NCBI RefSeq assembly: GCF_011386835.1
Contig: NC_088795.1
Span: 106,886,434-106,950,433 of the forward strand
DNA from: Chrysemys picta bellii
Taxonomy: Eukaryota > Chordata > Testudines > Emydidae
Length of the DNA stretch: 64,000 nt
Reading direction: 5' to 3'
Position 1 is the first letter of the stretch, and the number at the start of each line of letters is the position of its first letter. Below the pieces are notes generated by a model. The model worked only from the letters and a program-made list of their open reading frames with translations, did no database searches and was not told where the DNA came from. Positions 21,561-33,728 of the stretch are shown one piece after another. The position numbers and the translations under genes are program-made.

Positions 21561-24365
21561 GGGAACAGCAGCAAAAGGTGGTGCTGGAGTGTATTTTGGG
21601 TTAACTATGCCTTTCTTTGCAGATAAACAGCTCAGATCTACATCCCCTAGTCTCTCCAGATCAGCTCTTGCATGCCCCTCAGATCCTTCCTCATTACAGT
21701 AGGTATGTTGTGGTCACAGGCGGTTTAACTTGCATCTTTATAATTGGGGCTTCTTGAGTTCCCTTTCCTGCCCCTGTGGAGGTCAAGAACAAACAATATG
21801 CCATCTGGTTAAGGAGTGCCCTCTTTATCATCTTGATGATGGATGGATGGATTTGACGTCTGACTGATGCGGCCATGACTGAGTGGTTACATCGCTTACC
21901 CATCTTCTGATTCATCTTTTGTGGCATCATAAGCCATATGCCAAAAGAAGTACCATAAAGATGCTGGCAAATTCCATCTTGTCTCTGACAACATGACTGT
22001 GGATGCAATTTAGCACTTTTGAAAATTTATCATGATATAGTCACCCATTCATTTCTTTCTGACATGCTGTATCCTTGTATTTCATTATTCCTGTACTTCT
22101 ATCTATTTATGATTATGTTTGAGATGGCATACAGATTTCAGCATTCTGTTGATGCTGAATGATATTGGAGACTTAGCTGAATATTTTGTTTTTCATTTTA
22201 AAAGATGCACCTTCCACAAATATTTCAAACACTGGCGAGTTTTTTTGCAAATTCCACATTAGGTAAACTTTTAATAGAGTACAAGATCTCCAGTCTGTCA
22301 TTCATGTTTCTTGCCCTCTATGGGATAAACAACTTGAAAAAAATATTTATATAATTAAAATAAAATATAAAAACCTTACTTGTCTTGTTGACCCATTTCT
22401 CATAGCCTATAACATGCTAACAAGTACAGCAATTTAGTTTTTAATGATATATTATTTATGAGAAGCTTTTTAGGCACCAATCTCAGTTAGCTAAAGATTT
22501 TTTAAATGCATCCTTTTGGCTATTAAAAGACTGAACAACACATTTATTTATTTATTTATTTTATTTTTTTTGCTGTTTCTGGAATATCAAATTTGCTTCA
22601 CGGCTCAGCACAAAAATATGAAGTTAATATGTTTAGATAATGGACCTTTTTTCTGTTCTGGCCAAATTATATTCTGTGCAAAACCAGAGGAGTTTGGGCA
22701 AAAGTGGCTGCAAGCCATCTTTCCACTTCTCCAATTCTAGGGTTTGTTGGGTCCTGTGCCTGTTTCTTAAGGCTATTGTGACTTATGTCCAGCTGCCTTT
22801 TTCCCTTCCATTAGCTGGTGATCAATGAAGTGTAGGCATGCCTGTATTATACTATTCTATTCAGTTTTTTATCCTACATCCATCATTGTGGTACCTGAGC
22901 ACCTACCATTATCCCCTGGAGAAAAAAGTGGTGGCATAAGAACTGTTACAAAAAGTCCATGCCACCCTAGAATCACCCTAAGGACTGGATATGTGGGATT
23001 TATAGCTGCTTTGTGACATCACAGTGGCACAAATTAACCAGAATGGGAGGCAGGAATTGGCTCAATTTGCGCAGCTCAAGCCTGTGTCTATTCAAATCAG
23101 TGGGAGTTTTGCCACTGGCTTCAGTAAGAACAGGATTGGGCACTTCATTGTAGCCAAGGATGTAATTTCTTCATTACAGTTTAACTGTTGGTGGACAAGT
23201 TGAGAGATGATTAAAACAACAGGCAGCCTTCACTGAAGCAAACCTACAGCTTTACTGGTAGTTTTGTTTTGCTGTTTTTAATTTTTCACTAAATGTTTTC
23301 ATGTCTCTACATGTTTTCTTACTGACCAAAGTGCTGTTGTGATTTGTGGGAACAAGAGAGAACGTATAAACTGAATAGAATAGATTTTAAACAAGATGAT
23401 AAGAATTGAACTCTTGCAGGAGAGCTGACACCACTTCAGATGGTCTGGTCCAGTAAAGAAGTTTGTTCAACTAGCAAACATTTAAAGAAAGTGACACACA
23501 TTGTCACTTTACAATGTGATTAATACTATTTCTCTAGACACAGGGGATGAGCATTGGCTAGGTAAAGCTAAAATATAAGTCCAGATTCACTGCTTTGCTG
23601 CGTTTATACTCAGTGAAGCAGAGAGGGGTGGGATTTGATCCATGAATTGTTTTCTTGGATCATGGTCCAACACAGGTAAAAGTATCCTGTGGGCTGCTTT
23701 AATCTGCATCATTTGGCCACTATCCTCAAAATTTTCCCCGGATCCTCCCCACCCCAGTATGCCTCTGCTCTGGAGTTGCTGGGGGGAAGCATAGAAATCA
23801 GCGCCACTCTACCATGCTGGGTAAAACCCTTTCCAGGGGGAAGCAACCATTTTCTGTGGTGTATGCAGGCACATTGACTTAATAAGTTCAGAGAGGTTCC
23901 AGGCTTAATAAGTTCAGGGAGTAAGTTTGACCTCATGTCTTCTGAACCAATTATCTTAAATGTGGTTAAACTCAGAGCATGTTGGATCAGTGACAGACAG
24001 ATGTCAGATAACCTTTTGTGAAAGCTGGCTGGGAGAACAACTCTTCAGTTCTGAGCAAGATGGCACAGCTACATGAGCAGAGAAGTTCAAAACATTCCAC
24101 GTTTTGTGGGGAAAGATGTTTGTGAATTTTTGCATCATAACAGTTCTGGGGGTTGCAGGTATTGAGGCTCATAAAAGTTCACATTTAAATAAATTCAGTT
24201 TTATCATATCTGAATCTTAGTTTGAACCCATAAACAGGGTTTGATGTAGAAAAATTTCTGTCTTTTCACATAGGCTTAATTCACCAGAACTTGAAGTGAA
24301 ACTGGGCCTCAATTCTGATGTCACAATATTGTTCTGATCTTAGGAACATAATTTCACCCTCTAAA
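21561..24365. other. No gene recognised
   Basis: About 2.8 kb unassigned. A TTTA-rich stretch lies at about 22543-22565. Positions 23090-23150 (CAGTGGGAGTTTTGCCACTGGCTTCAGT) resemble the old repeat phrase at 110-170. Open frames of 60-104 codons (for example 21694-22008 minus) show no domains. Confidence 0.4.
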
Positions 24366-24369
24366 ACTG

Positions 24370-24480
24370 GGAAATAATTACAATCTAATTATCTCTCACA
24401 TTATAAGTTCCTGGGCACAGACCAGGTTTTCCTGTGTGTTTGTACAGCATCTAGCACAATGGCTCTCCAATTCTGATTGG
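24370..24480 (+). repeat. Old dispersed SINE/LINE-tail-like repeat
   Basis: The phrase TATAAGTTCCTGGGCACAGACC...TGTTTGTACAGCATCTAGCACAATGG matches in layout the sequence at 52225-52335 (AAACTCTTTAGGGCAGGGACC...), so it is a repeat shared within the window. I cannot assign it firmly; an old amniote SINE is likely. Confidence 0.5.
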
Positions 24481-24835
24481 GATGCCTGGCGTTCCCACAA
24501 TAAATGTGTTGCCATGGTTAGGAGGGAGTGATTTCTTCTCAATTTCGAAGAAATGGTCTTTGTCATGGGAGGTCATGGGTGGGTTGCTTCTTTTAAAAGC
24601 AGTAACAGTCTCTTCTCTAGAGACAGACTCTGCTGCTTCGGTGCTAGAGGGTGCACTGTTCTCTTCCCCTGGTCTGGTGCCTGAAACTATCCAAGCAGGG
24701 CCAGGGCTTCACCTGCTAAAAGGAAGAAAATCAAATAAATGTATATATTTTTATAACAAGATTGTCCATTAATTTACCATGATCCTCCCCCTTATACTAA
24801 CAGGAGGAAGGATAGTCCTGGGTTTAGTATATTGC
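24481..24835. other. No gene recognised
   Basis: One open frame (24482-24772, 96 codons) begins within the preceding repeat and has no domain signature; it is not accepted as a gene. Confidence 0.45.
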
Positions 24836-25012
24836 ACTGGGATTTGGGATACCTAGATTCTTCTCCCAGTTACCCCAGTTATACATCTGTAAAATGGGGA
24901 TGATACTAACAAAAATACTTCCCTAACTCACAAGGCTGTTGTGAGTTGTGAGAAATTCATTCGTGTTTAAGAGATGCTTATATACTATGGTCATGGAGCC
25001 ATAGAAGTACCT
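24836..25012 (+). mobile_element. MIR-like SINE fragment
   Basis: The segment reads ...CATCTGTAAAATGGGGATGATACTAAC...ACAAGGCTGTTGTGAG...TTTAAGAGATGCTTATATACTATGG. This is the core-to-tail order of MIR-type CORE-SINEs, in the orientation opposite to the copies at 11317 and 17590. Confidence 0.65.
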
Positions 25013-26423
25013 AGATAAACAAATCAATCAAAAAAATAAATCCAGCCATACTTTAATGACACAGAAACACCTGGATTTTTCTTTTTAAATTATTGAGCAT
25101 ATTTGTTATGGGATATTGACTTATTTTGGCAGCACTGCAAAGGCCCAGGACCTGCAAACACTTACATTCCTGCTTCACTTTAAACGTGTGAGGAGTCCCC
25201 AGTGAAATCAATATTATGACTCTCATGTGTAAAGTCAAGCACATGCATAAGTGTTTGCAAGATTAGGATCCTAAACTGCACTGCAACAGGGCACATTCTG
25301 AATAACAATGAGCACATGAGTATCAGCAACAGGAGATAAAATCATATTAGGTTTGTATTACATGAGAGGTAATGTCAGGGATAAACCTTTGTAACAGACA
25401 AATGGGATTCTGCTATTAAATGAATGCCTTGGCATCAATAAGCAGAGACAAACATACTAGTACATTTATTTTCAAAACAGCAGAAATTAACTTGGAAATC
25501 TGTTCTATTCCAGTAGACTTTATTTCTTTTACACCAAATGATTGATGTAGATGTCATCATTTTGTCTGAAGGATACAGTAGAACGGCATTTCTTGACTTT
25601 ACCGTTAATTTGAGTAGCTATATGATGACAAGTATAGAGAACGAACTCTTTATGTGATCCAGCCAATCAGACAGCAGCTGGTCCATAAAAGTGTGGTTTA
25701 TTTTTTTATATACAGATACAATTCTCTTTTTATATAAAATACTATTCTTTACTGAGTATGTTGGTTTCTGGTTAATTCAAGCATGTGAGTGGGGAAGATT
25801 TTATGTTTGTTTGTTTGTTTACATTTCCATCAAAAATAGTGTAAAACAGCCTTTTAGCAGTCACTTATGCTAACACCAATTAAGTTTGGTGTTATGTTAG
25901 ATTGAGCTAATGTAAAGGTTCCTAGTAAGATGAATGTTTTTAAAATATCACACATTCAGGAGTAAATTCAAAACCTAAGAAACATGCTCTTTTAAATTTG
26001 CACTTTGAAATCTTTTGATCTAGGTTTCTGATAGTGTTACATTTCAAGGATGTATTAAACACTGGCCCATGTTAGGAGGAATTCAGGCAGAGGGGCAACT
26101 GTGCTATACCATTAAGTGATGAAGTATACACTCCCCTATACAGCTAACCAAGTCTCCTCAACTCCATACCTCCTCTCTGGAAGAAAATGTAATCATTTCT
26201 GACACCTGTGCATGACCAACAAAGGGAAAGGCTCCTTATCCCCAGTTCTGCACCCAGACAGGGTCTAGCTACATTCTGACTTTAAGTGATAGAATACAAA
26301 TTGTACTATGGGCAATTGCATTATAGGCAGACATAGTGGAGGGCTCTCAGCCATAGGTCCAGCACAAGCACCATTCTGCAGTTCCAGAACAGGAAAGTTT
26401 AGGAGAGGTTGCTGCAATGCATT
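25013..26423. other. No gene recognised
   Basis: AT-rich unassigned DNA with short open frames (25053-25244 minus, 25691-25873 plus) that look random. A TTTG microsatellite lies at about 25807-25820. Confidence 0.45.
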
Positions 26424-26431
26424 GCTAGACT

Positions 26432-26639
26432 CAGGAGTGCCGCCAGCTTTTTTGACGCCCTAGGCGGTGGAAGGTCCCGCCCCCGAAATACCACCCCCGA
26501 CAGAGGCAGCTGAAGGTCCCGCCCCCGAAATACCCCCAACAACCGGGGCGGCTGAAGATCCACCACCACGGTCGCCGGCCCCCAAATGTTAGCGCCCTAG
26601 ACGACTGCCTAGGTCGCCTAATGGGTTGCGCTGGCCCTG
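26432..26639. mobile_element. GC-rich hAT-type MITE
   Basis: A 208-bp element with ends CAGGAGTGCCGCCAGC and GCGCTGGCCCTG (imperfect inverted repeats) and an exact 8-bp duplication GCTAGACT (26424-26431 and 26640-26647). Inside, the phrase AAGGTCCCGCCCCCGAAATACC occurs twice (about 26471 and 26514), and the element is CpG-rich against an AT-rich background. It is related in end sequence to the hAT element at 41084-42999. Confidence 0.88.
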
Positions 26640-26647
26640 GCTAGACT

Positions 26648-29376
26648 CTGTTTACTGTTCCTCTCTGCAGGAGTATAATGTGCTTTGGACTAACACTTGC
26701 TGTTGACTGCAATATACACACTTTCTAACTATGTTTGAGTCCCCTGTGCAGAAGGCCAGTCACCATAAGGATGTGGTACACAGGACAGAAGATTAGCCAG
26801 CTGTTTATCCTTGAAACCTGTTGAATGTTTGATAGGAATCTTGATTAGCACAAAGAAATCAAAATTAGGAAACTTGTACTCTAGGACTGCTAAGCAGTCT
26901 TATGCCCAACACTTGCAGGTCATTTTGGCTCTAGTCCGATGGAAAGACTGTGGCTTTCTTTATGCACACAATTAGAGGAAAGGCTGTTTCTCAGACTTTT
27001 CCTTAACCCATTTAAGAGAGACATTCTTCTAGGCAGCACTGTCCAGTAGATTTTTTGAGATATAAGTGTAAAAATAATGCAGCTTAGATAAAACAATAAA
27101 ACTACAGAAAGTTCACGGCAGACAAAACAAACTTACAGATACATTGAGCATGAAATGCCTGGTATGGATACCATAACAATCTTTTCACACTAGCCCTGCC
27201 CTAAGATTACAAGGTACCTATGGGAAAACAGGTAAAATATATGGTGGAAATCTCTTCTGACAACCAAACTATTGACAAAGAGGCAAAGTCTGTCAATGTA
27301 AATACCAAGAGTCCCCTGTCAACAGAAATGGTGTGACTGCCTCACACCAAGGGCAAGGGCTGCGAGCGTAGGCAGAGGATGGACACCATCTCTGCCGCAC
27401 AGAGATCAGCCTCATAGAAGCTGCCTGTGTAGCACTAGGCAGGGACTGAGAAGGGGGAATTTGGCACTGATGGGCTGAGGGGCAAGGCTGAAGGATCCAT
27501 TAGGATTTTTCAGAGCCAGCCTGTCAGTATGTCTAAGTAGGATTGTATACAGTGCTCCTCACCATGGCATCTGAGAAGCCATTGGGACAGAATAGCGTTT
27601 ACATGTCTGTGGTTTCTTTGTGAAGATTCCTCTCCCTTGCCCTTCACCCCAAACAGCTGTCCAGTGCCCAACTCATCTACTCAGATCAGTCATGGGAAAG
27701 CTATCTTTGTCCCTAAAAGTCTAATTTCCTTCCTGGTTCTTAAGATATACAGATTGGTGTTTTATTAGGCTATCTTTTCCTTTGTCACTCATTCCGACAA
27801 ACATTGGGACTTTATATCCCTATCAAACATTACTTTGATTTAGAGGTTAGTGTTAGTTTCATTTGTGAGAGAGATATGCATTCAGGATCAAGAACCCCTT
27901 TGTATATTTTGCTTTTACTACTTCTTTTGTGTTGCTTGAGATTGTAAGTAAAACCTTTCACAGGCATATCTTTAGTAACACTTTATTAACATATGAATTA
28001 CAAGTTCATACTGGAGGCGGTCATTTGTACAGTGAAGGGCAGTATGCTCCCTTTAATGATTACTAGAAAACACAAAAGTAAGATCATATTTAAAAATGGA
28101 ACATATTTATAATATCTGCAATGACTATCTATCATTATATGCAAGTCTTTGCTCATTTTTGCTCATATCCAGGGTGAATGACAGCACACATTTTGAGAGG
28201 CATTGACTCAGACCACCTACTGGGTATCTTTTTTAAGTAAAATCTGATATTTGATAAAGAATTACAATCTGTGGAATTTATGAATCAAGAGCAAAAGACC
28301 TCCAAAGAAGCAAAATATGCAAATCGGTTCCTTCACATTTTGGTAATAATAATGAAAGTTTATTTTATGTATTTTGGGGAATACTGAGCTAGTAAATCTG
28401 GCTATAGTTAGCATATTGTAACCAACATAGTTTGATGGTGATGGAGTAAATGGGATCTAACAAGTTTCCTACATCAATAACTTGTCGGTTTTGCTAGAAT
28501 GTTAGCAAGTTACCTCAGTGTAAAACTACAGAGCAAATGGGAAAAAAATCATCAGAATTCTGCATTAGATAGAGTAAAATTTATGTATTACAATGCTGTT
28601 TTAATTCACAGGTGTGACAAAGATCCTATCTGGTCATTCAAGAGCTTTAGCTGCAGAGGTGGCAGTTCTCTTGACACACACAGAGAGTCAGAATCAAGGT
28701 TTTAGTAGAAAGATCCCCGAGGGATCAATTTCATTTTTTAATGTGAATATGCAGCACAAGAAGAAATCTGTATCTTAAATATTTGTATAATTAGGGTTGG
28801 CTGAGCCAGCATGGGGAGAAAACCTGTGAAAACATATATCACTTAAGCAACTCAAGACATTGACTAGAGTGGGGAAGAATAATACATGTATACATCACTA
28901 GTGGACGTACACTATAATGGTCACTGTAGTCAATCTTATTTGAGATCATAGAACAAGAGCACAAGCATTTTGGATTGGATTTGTTATGGAATATAAAATA
29001 TGCATATTTATTATAATTGGCCATTTCGTATCCCTGAGTTTTCTTAGATGACCTTGAACTTGTTTGCTGTGATGTATCCAGTGCACAAATGAATAAAAGT
29101 TACACTTATAGCCAGACAGGATATTAGATGGTTTCGGAGACTGGTAATGAGAACCAATTTATAACTATCTTTTTAGTATAGAATAAACAGATCATTTTAC
29201 TATCTGATGATTCTTCAGTTGTCAATGTAGACTGAATTAGTGGATTTTCTCCAATTGCTAGAGAACAGTATATAATTTCACACACTGCTATTAGTGGCTA
29301 ATTTTACTTGTCACCATTAATGCCAAACTCAGCATATGTAGCAATGGGTCAATGAGCATGGGGACTGAACTATAGG
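26648..29376. other. No gene recognised
   Basis: About 2.7 kb unassigned. A GC-richer island at about 27300-27520 shows no ORF or repeat that I recognise. The frames 28499-28705 and 28839-29024 have no domain. Confidence 0.4.
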
Positions 29377-29760
29377 TATCCACTTGTATTAAACTCCCAA
29401 GGTTACAGCTTCTCTCTGATCTTGGATGGGTAGATGCTGCCACCACTCAAATGCAAAAAAGCCCCTTTGAAACCAGGAAGGTGCACTTGGGAATTCCTCC
29501 CTGTGGGGTACCCTCAAGCCCTTTCACCCTCCTTCCAGGGAAGAGCTGAGAAAGAAAACAAAGGAAATCAGCTGTTGCCATCAGCTAATTAAACAACATA
29601 TGCACAAACCTCTTAGGACACAAACCCAATCCTGTTCTTAAAAAAGGTAAATTTTATTAAAAACAAAAAAGAAACTACATCTGGAATTTAGGCTATTGCT
29701 AGATTTAAACAGAGCAGATATAATAATTAAGCATCAAGAATGATTTTCTTGAGGTCCAGC
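29377..29760 (-). repeat. Probable LTR fragment of a turtle retroelement
   Basis: Sequence from ACTTGTATTAAACTCCC through GGAAGAGCTGAGAAAG to AAATTTTATTAAAAAC has the look of a retroviral-type LTR read backwards: the minus strand carries a TTAATAAAATTTACC poly(A)-like site (plus-strand near 29651). The terminal dinucleotides and target duplications were not found, so the ends are approximate and the call rests on family recollection. Confidence 0.4.
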
Positions 29761-30332
29761 TTCATGTTGAATATTCATGGAAAGTGAACACAAACAGAAT
29801 GTAAATTAGAAGTAAACCCAAAGTTTTTGCAGTACTGTTTTTGCCCAGCTCCAGGATGTTGTTATGCTTCTTAAAAACTATTTCTAAGAAAATTATAAAA
29901 TTGCTCAGATTAGTAGACAGCCCTTATCTAGTGTGTACCCAATCTTTTCCTTCCTTGAGCAAAACTCCACAATGAAGCCACTGGGAGTTTTCCTAAGGAA
30001 GGTTGGAAAGATTGTTCTCTGTGGATCTTTCACCATGTGTAGTTGTAATATGCTTGGAAAACATGTCTCTCATCCACAACCATTGGCTAATTCGAAATTA
30101 GAATAACAGTTTAGTGCTCTTCACAGCTAAAGGAGTTACTCCTTAAACTCAAGGGGCAAATCTGTGCCTAGTTGTTGAAAGTTTCATATTCAAAACTTAC
30201 TTGCAGTCCATGGGAGTATCATTTACACCTCTCTAAAATGAGTTGTAAAACATTACCAAATCAGAATTCTCTGAGTGTTATGCACTGGTGTAAATGACAA
30301 TGCAAATTACAAGGCAGTGGAGAATTGGATCC
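29761..30332. other. No gene recognised; left flank of the Harbinger element
   Basis: AT-rich sequence with no open frame above 60 codons that shows a domain. Confidence 0.45.
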
Positions 30333-30702
30333 TATGGGTATATCTACACTACGGGATTAATCCGAATTTATATAATTCGAATTTGGAAAACAGGTTGTAT
30401 AAATTCGAATGTATGCAACCACACTAAGCATATTAATTCGGCGGTGTGCGTCCATGTACCGGGGCTAGCGTCGATTTCCGGAGCGTTGCACTGTGGGTAG
30501 CTATCCCATAGCTATCCCATAGTTCCCGCAGTCTTCTCCACCCATTGGAATTCTGGGTTGAGATCCCAATGCCTGATGGGGCCAAAAACATTGTCGCGGG
30601 TGGTTCTGGGTATATCCTCCCCCCTCTCCAGGAAGCAATGGCAGACAACTGTTTCGCGCCTTTTTCCTGGGTGAACAGTGCAAACGCCATACCACGGCAA
30701 GC

Positions 30703-31992
30703 ATGGAGCCTGCTCAGCTCAAGACAGCAGTCATGAACATTGTAAATACCTCGCGCCTTATTGTGCAGTTTATGCTGAACAAGAACCTGGAAAACCAGGC
30801 GGCGAGGAGCAGGCTACGGCAGCGCGGCGAGGAGAGTGATGAGGATATGGACATGGAATTCTATCGAACCACGGGACCCGGTGCTTTGGAGATCATGCTG
30901 TTAATGGGGCAGGTTATAGCCATGGAACGCCGATTCTGGGCCCGGGAAACAAGCACAGACTGGTGGGACCGCATAGTGTTGCAGGTGTGGGACAATTCCC
31001 AGTGGTTGCAAAACTTTCGCATGCGTAAGGGCACTTTCTTGGAACTTTGTGACTTGCTTTCCCCTGCCCTGAAGTGCCAGAATACCAAGATGAGAGCAGC
31101 CCTCACAGTTGAGAAGCGAATGGCAATAGCCCTGTGGAAGCTTGCAACGCCAGACAGCTACCAGTCAGTCGGGAATCAATTTGGAGTGGGCAAATCTACT
31201 GTGGGGGCTGCTGTGATGCAAGTAGCCAAAGCAATCACTGAGGTGCTGCTACGAAAGCTAGTGACTCTGGGAGATGTGCAGGTCATAGTGGATGGCTTTG
31301 CTGCAATGAGATTCCCTAACTGTGGTGGGGCGATAGATGGAACCCACATCCCTATCTTGGCACCGGAGCACCAGGGTACCCAGTACATAAACCGCAAGGG
31401 GTACTTTTCAATGGTACTACAAGCACTTGCGGATCACAAGGGACGTTTCACCAACATCAACGTGGGCTGGCCGGGAAGGGTTCATGATGCTCGCGTCTTC
31501 AGGAACACTACTCTGTTTAAAGGGCTGCAGCAAGGGACTTACTTCCCGGACCAGAAAATAACCGTTGGGGATGTTGAAATGCCAATAGTTATTCTTGGGG
31601 ACCCAGCCTACCCCTTAATGCCATGGCTCATGAAGCCATACACAGGCAGCCTGGACAGGAGTCAGGAGCTCTTTAACTACAGGCTGAGCAAGTGCAGAGT
31701 GGTGGTAGAATGTCCATTTGGCCGTTTAAAAGGTCGCTGGAGATCGCTACTGACTCGCTCTGACCTCAGCGAAAGAAATCTCCCCATTGTTATTTCTGCT
31801 TGCTGTGTGCTCCACAATCTCTGTGAAAGTAAGGGGGAGACCTTTATGGCATGGTGGGAGGCTGAGGCAAATCGTCTGGCTGCTGATTACGTGCAGCCAG
31901 ACACCAGGGCGATTAGAAGAGCACACCAGGAAGAGCTGTGCATCAGAGAGGCTTTGAAAACCAGTTTCATGACTGGCCAGGCTACAGTGTGA
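30703..31992 (+). CDS. Harbinger transposase (DDE superfamily, HARBI1-like)
   Basis: An intact 429-codon frame. The N-terminal 60 residues are variable and acidic (GEESDEDMDME). A DNA-binding region follows with a helix-turn-helix at about residues 146-180 (LATPDSYQSVGNQFGVGKST). The nuclease core (about 200-385) shows GAIDGTHIPI with D212, WPGRVHDARVF with D262, LGDPAYPL with D300 and VVECPFGRLKGRW with E336, followed by CCVLHNLCE. D300 to E336 leaves 35 residues, normal for the family. Human HARBI1 is a domesticated relative of about 350 residues. Such transposases need the Myb-like partner for nuclear entry and end binding. The ATG at 30703 is the first in frame; ATGs in other frames upstream are ignored. 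No stop or frameshift is seen, so the copy is young or has stayed under selection. Confidence 0.93.
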   Translation: MEPAQLKTAVMNIVNTSRLIVQFMLNKNLENQAARSRLRQRGEESDEDMDMEFYRTTGPGALEIMLLMGQVIAMERRFWARETSTDWWDRIVLQVWDNSQWLQNFRMRKGTFLELCDLLSPALKCQNTKMRAALTVEKRMAIALWKLATPDSYQSVGNQFGVGKSTVGAAVMQVAKAITEVLLRKLVTLGDVQVIVDGFAAMRFPNCGGAIDGTHIPILAPEHQGTQYINRKGYFSMVLQALADHKGRFTNINVGWPGRVHDARVFRNTTLFKGLQQGTYFPDQKITVGDVEMPIVILGDPAYPLMPWLMKPYTGSLDRSQELFNYRLSKCRVVVECPFGRLKGRWRSLLTRSDLSERNLPIVISACCVLHNLCESKGETFMAWWEAEANRLAADYVQPDTRAIRRAHQEELCIREALKTSFMTGQATV

Positions 31993-32097
31993 AATTTCTG
32001 TTTGTTTCTCCTTCATGAAAACCCGCCCCCTTTATTGACTCATTCATTCTCTGTAAGGAACCCACCCTCCCTATTCCCCCAGCTTTCTTTCAAAGGA

Positions 32098-32137
32098 AAT
32101 AAAGTCACTATCGTTTAAAAATCATGTATTCTTTATT
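32098..32137. terminator. Convergent poly(A) signals of the two Harbinger genes
   Basis: AATAAA on the plus strand at 32098-32103 lies about 105 bp after the transposase stop. On the minus strand, AATAAA (plus-strand TTTATT at 32132-32137) would overlap the end of the Myb-like gene, whose stop is at about 32122. The two transcripts therefore probably overlap tail to tail. Confidence 0.65.
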
Positions 32138-33000
32138 AACTGATTATAAACATAGGGAGAGAACCAACAAGGTAATCTGGGTGAGGTTTGGGAGGAGGAT
32201 AGGAGGGAAGTAAAAGGCCACAGAACAAATACAATATTATGACAGCCTTTTGGTTGGGCTGTCCACTGGGATGGAGTGGGAGGGTGCACGGAGCCTCCCC
32301 ACCGCGTTCTTACACGTCTGGGTGAGGAGGATATGAAACATGGTGAGGGGGGAGGGAGGTTATACAGCGGCTGCAGTGGCACTCTGTCATCCTGCTGCCG
32401 TTCCTGAAGCTCCACCAGACGCCGGAGCATGTCCGTTTGCTCACGTAGCAGCCCCAGCATTGCAGCCTGCCACCTCTCATCTCGAGCGTCCCTCATGACC
32501 TCATGTTCACTGGCATCTTTCCTAAATTTAGATACAGCGTCCTTCCACTCATTCAAATGAGCTTTTTCATTGCGGGTGCATTCCATTATTTCCGTGAACA
32601 TGTCGTCTCGTGTCCTCTTTCTACGCCGCCTTATCTGAGATAGCCTTCGGGATGGAGGAGGGAGCCTTGAAAAATTTGCAGCTGCTGGAGGGAGGGTTGA
32701 AAAAAAGGAGAGAAGTTTTTAAAATGATACATTTTACAGAACAATGCTTATACTCTTTCTTGGTGAAAAACACTATTCACATTACATAGCACATGTGATT
32801 TCAGTACAAGGTCGCAATTTCCATCTTAATATTGAGTGCCTGTGGCTTTAGAGATCACAGACGCAGGTCCGGGCAATAGAATTCAGCTTGCATGCAGCCA
32901 TGGTAAGCCATTGTCTTTCGGCTTCTGCGCCCTCCTTTCCCACATACCAAGCAAAGCCCGTTGACTGCTGCGGTTTTCCTGTTAACCTTCAGCAGCAGAA

Positions 33001-33200
33001 AACAAACTAACCCCCCCCATCCAATTCTCTGGGATGATCGCTTTATCCCTCCCTACACCGCGTGGCAGGTATCAGGGAAGATCCCTGCAGAAACCAAACT
33101 AACCCCCCCCCCACCCCCTCCCGCCATGAATTCTCTGGGATGATCGCTGTACCCCTCCCCCCACCACGTGGCTGGTAACAGGGAAGATCCCTGCTAGACA
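33001..33200. repeat. Diverged tandem duplication inside the predicted intron
   Basis: Two direct copies of about 95-105 bp share AAACTAACCCCCCC, GAATTCTCTGGGATGATCGCT, CGTGGC.GGTA and CAGGGAAGATCCCTGC. The first copy starts near 33001, the second near 33094. The second has a longer C run. The duplication lies within the intron of the Myb-like gene and outside both exons. Confidence 0.8.
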
Positions 33201-33344
33201 AACGCGAAAAGCTCAGGGCCAATTCCTCCCCCTGCACTTGGCTAACTGCAGGGAAGGATTTCTTTTCAGCCACAGGCAAACAGCCCAGTAGGAACAGCCA
33301 CCTCTGTCCCCTTAATTAAGTTCCCGTATTTCAACCAGGTTACC

Positions 33345-33728
33345 ATGAGCGATATCACTCTCCTGAGGATTACACAGCAAGATAAAGAACGGATGTTGCT
33401 TGAATGCCAGCAAACACTGGGACCATACGCTGCCAGGCTTTGTCAGGCAATGATACCAGATTACTTGCTGCATGCATGGTGTGGTCAAGTGTCCTACCAT
33501 GGAGGACGGAATAAGGCTGCACTGCCCAGAAACCTTGTGGCAAGACTTTTGGAGTACCTCCAGGAGAGCTTCATGGAGATGTCCCTGCAGGATTCCGCTC
33601 CATCCCCAGACACGTTAACAGACTTTTCCAGTAGCTGTACTGGCCGCAAATGCATCCCAAGTCCTCAGGGCAAAGTAATCATTAAAAAACGCTTGCTTTT
33701 AAAACAAGTTTTATGTTTTAAAAGGTAA
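33345..33728 (+). CDS. Unrecognised 127-residue ORF antisense in the Harbinger intron
   Basis: The frame starts MSDITLLRITQQDKERMLLEC and runs 127 codons on the strand opposite to the Myb-like gene, almost wholly inside its predicted intron (32685-33734). The start codon has a favourable context (TTACCATGA), and a splice-acceptor-like TTTCAACCAG sits just upstream. A donor-like AAAAG/GTAAAT overlaps its stop, so it could also be an exon. Residues 1-90 look protein-like, with amphipathic helices (LLECQQTLGPYAARLCQAM, LVARLLEYLQESFMEM); the C-terminal 25 residues are basic and less convincing. I do not recognise the family. It may be a third Harbinger protein, a captured host exon, or chance. 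Confidence 0.4.
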   Translation: MSDITLLRITQQDKERMLLECQQTLGPYAARLCQAMIPDYLLHAWCGQVSYHGGRNKAALPRNLVARLLEYLQESFMEMSLQDSAPSPDTLTDFSSSCTGRKCIPSPQGKVIIKKRLLLKQVLCFKR

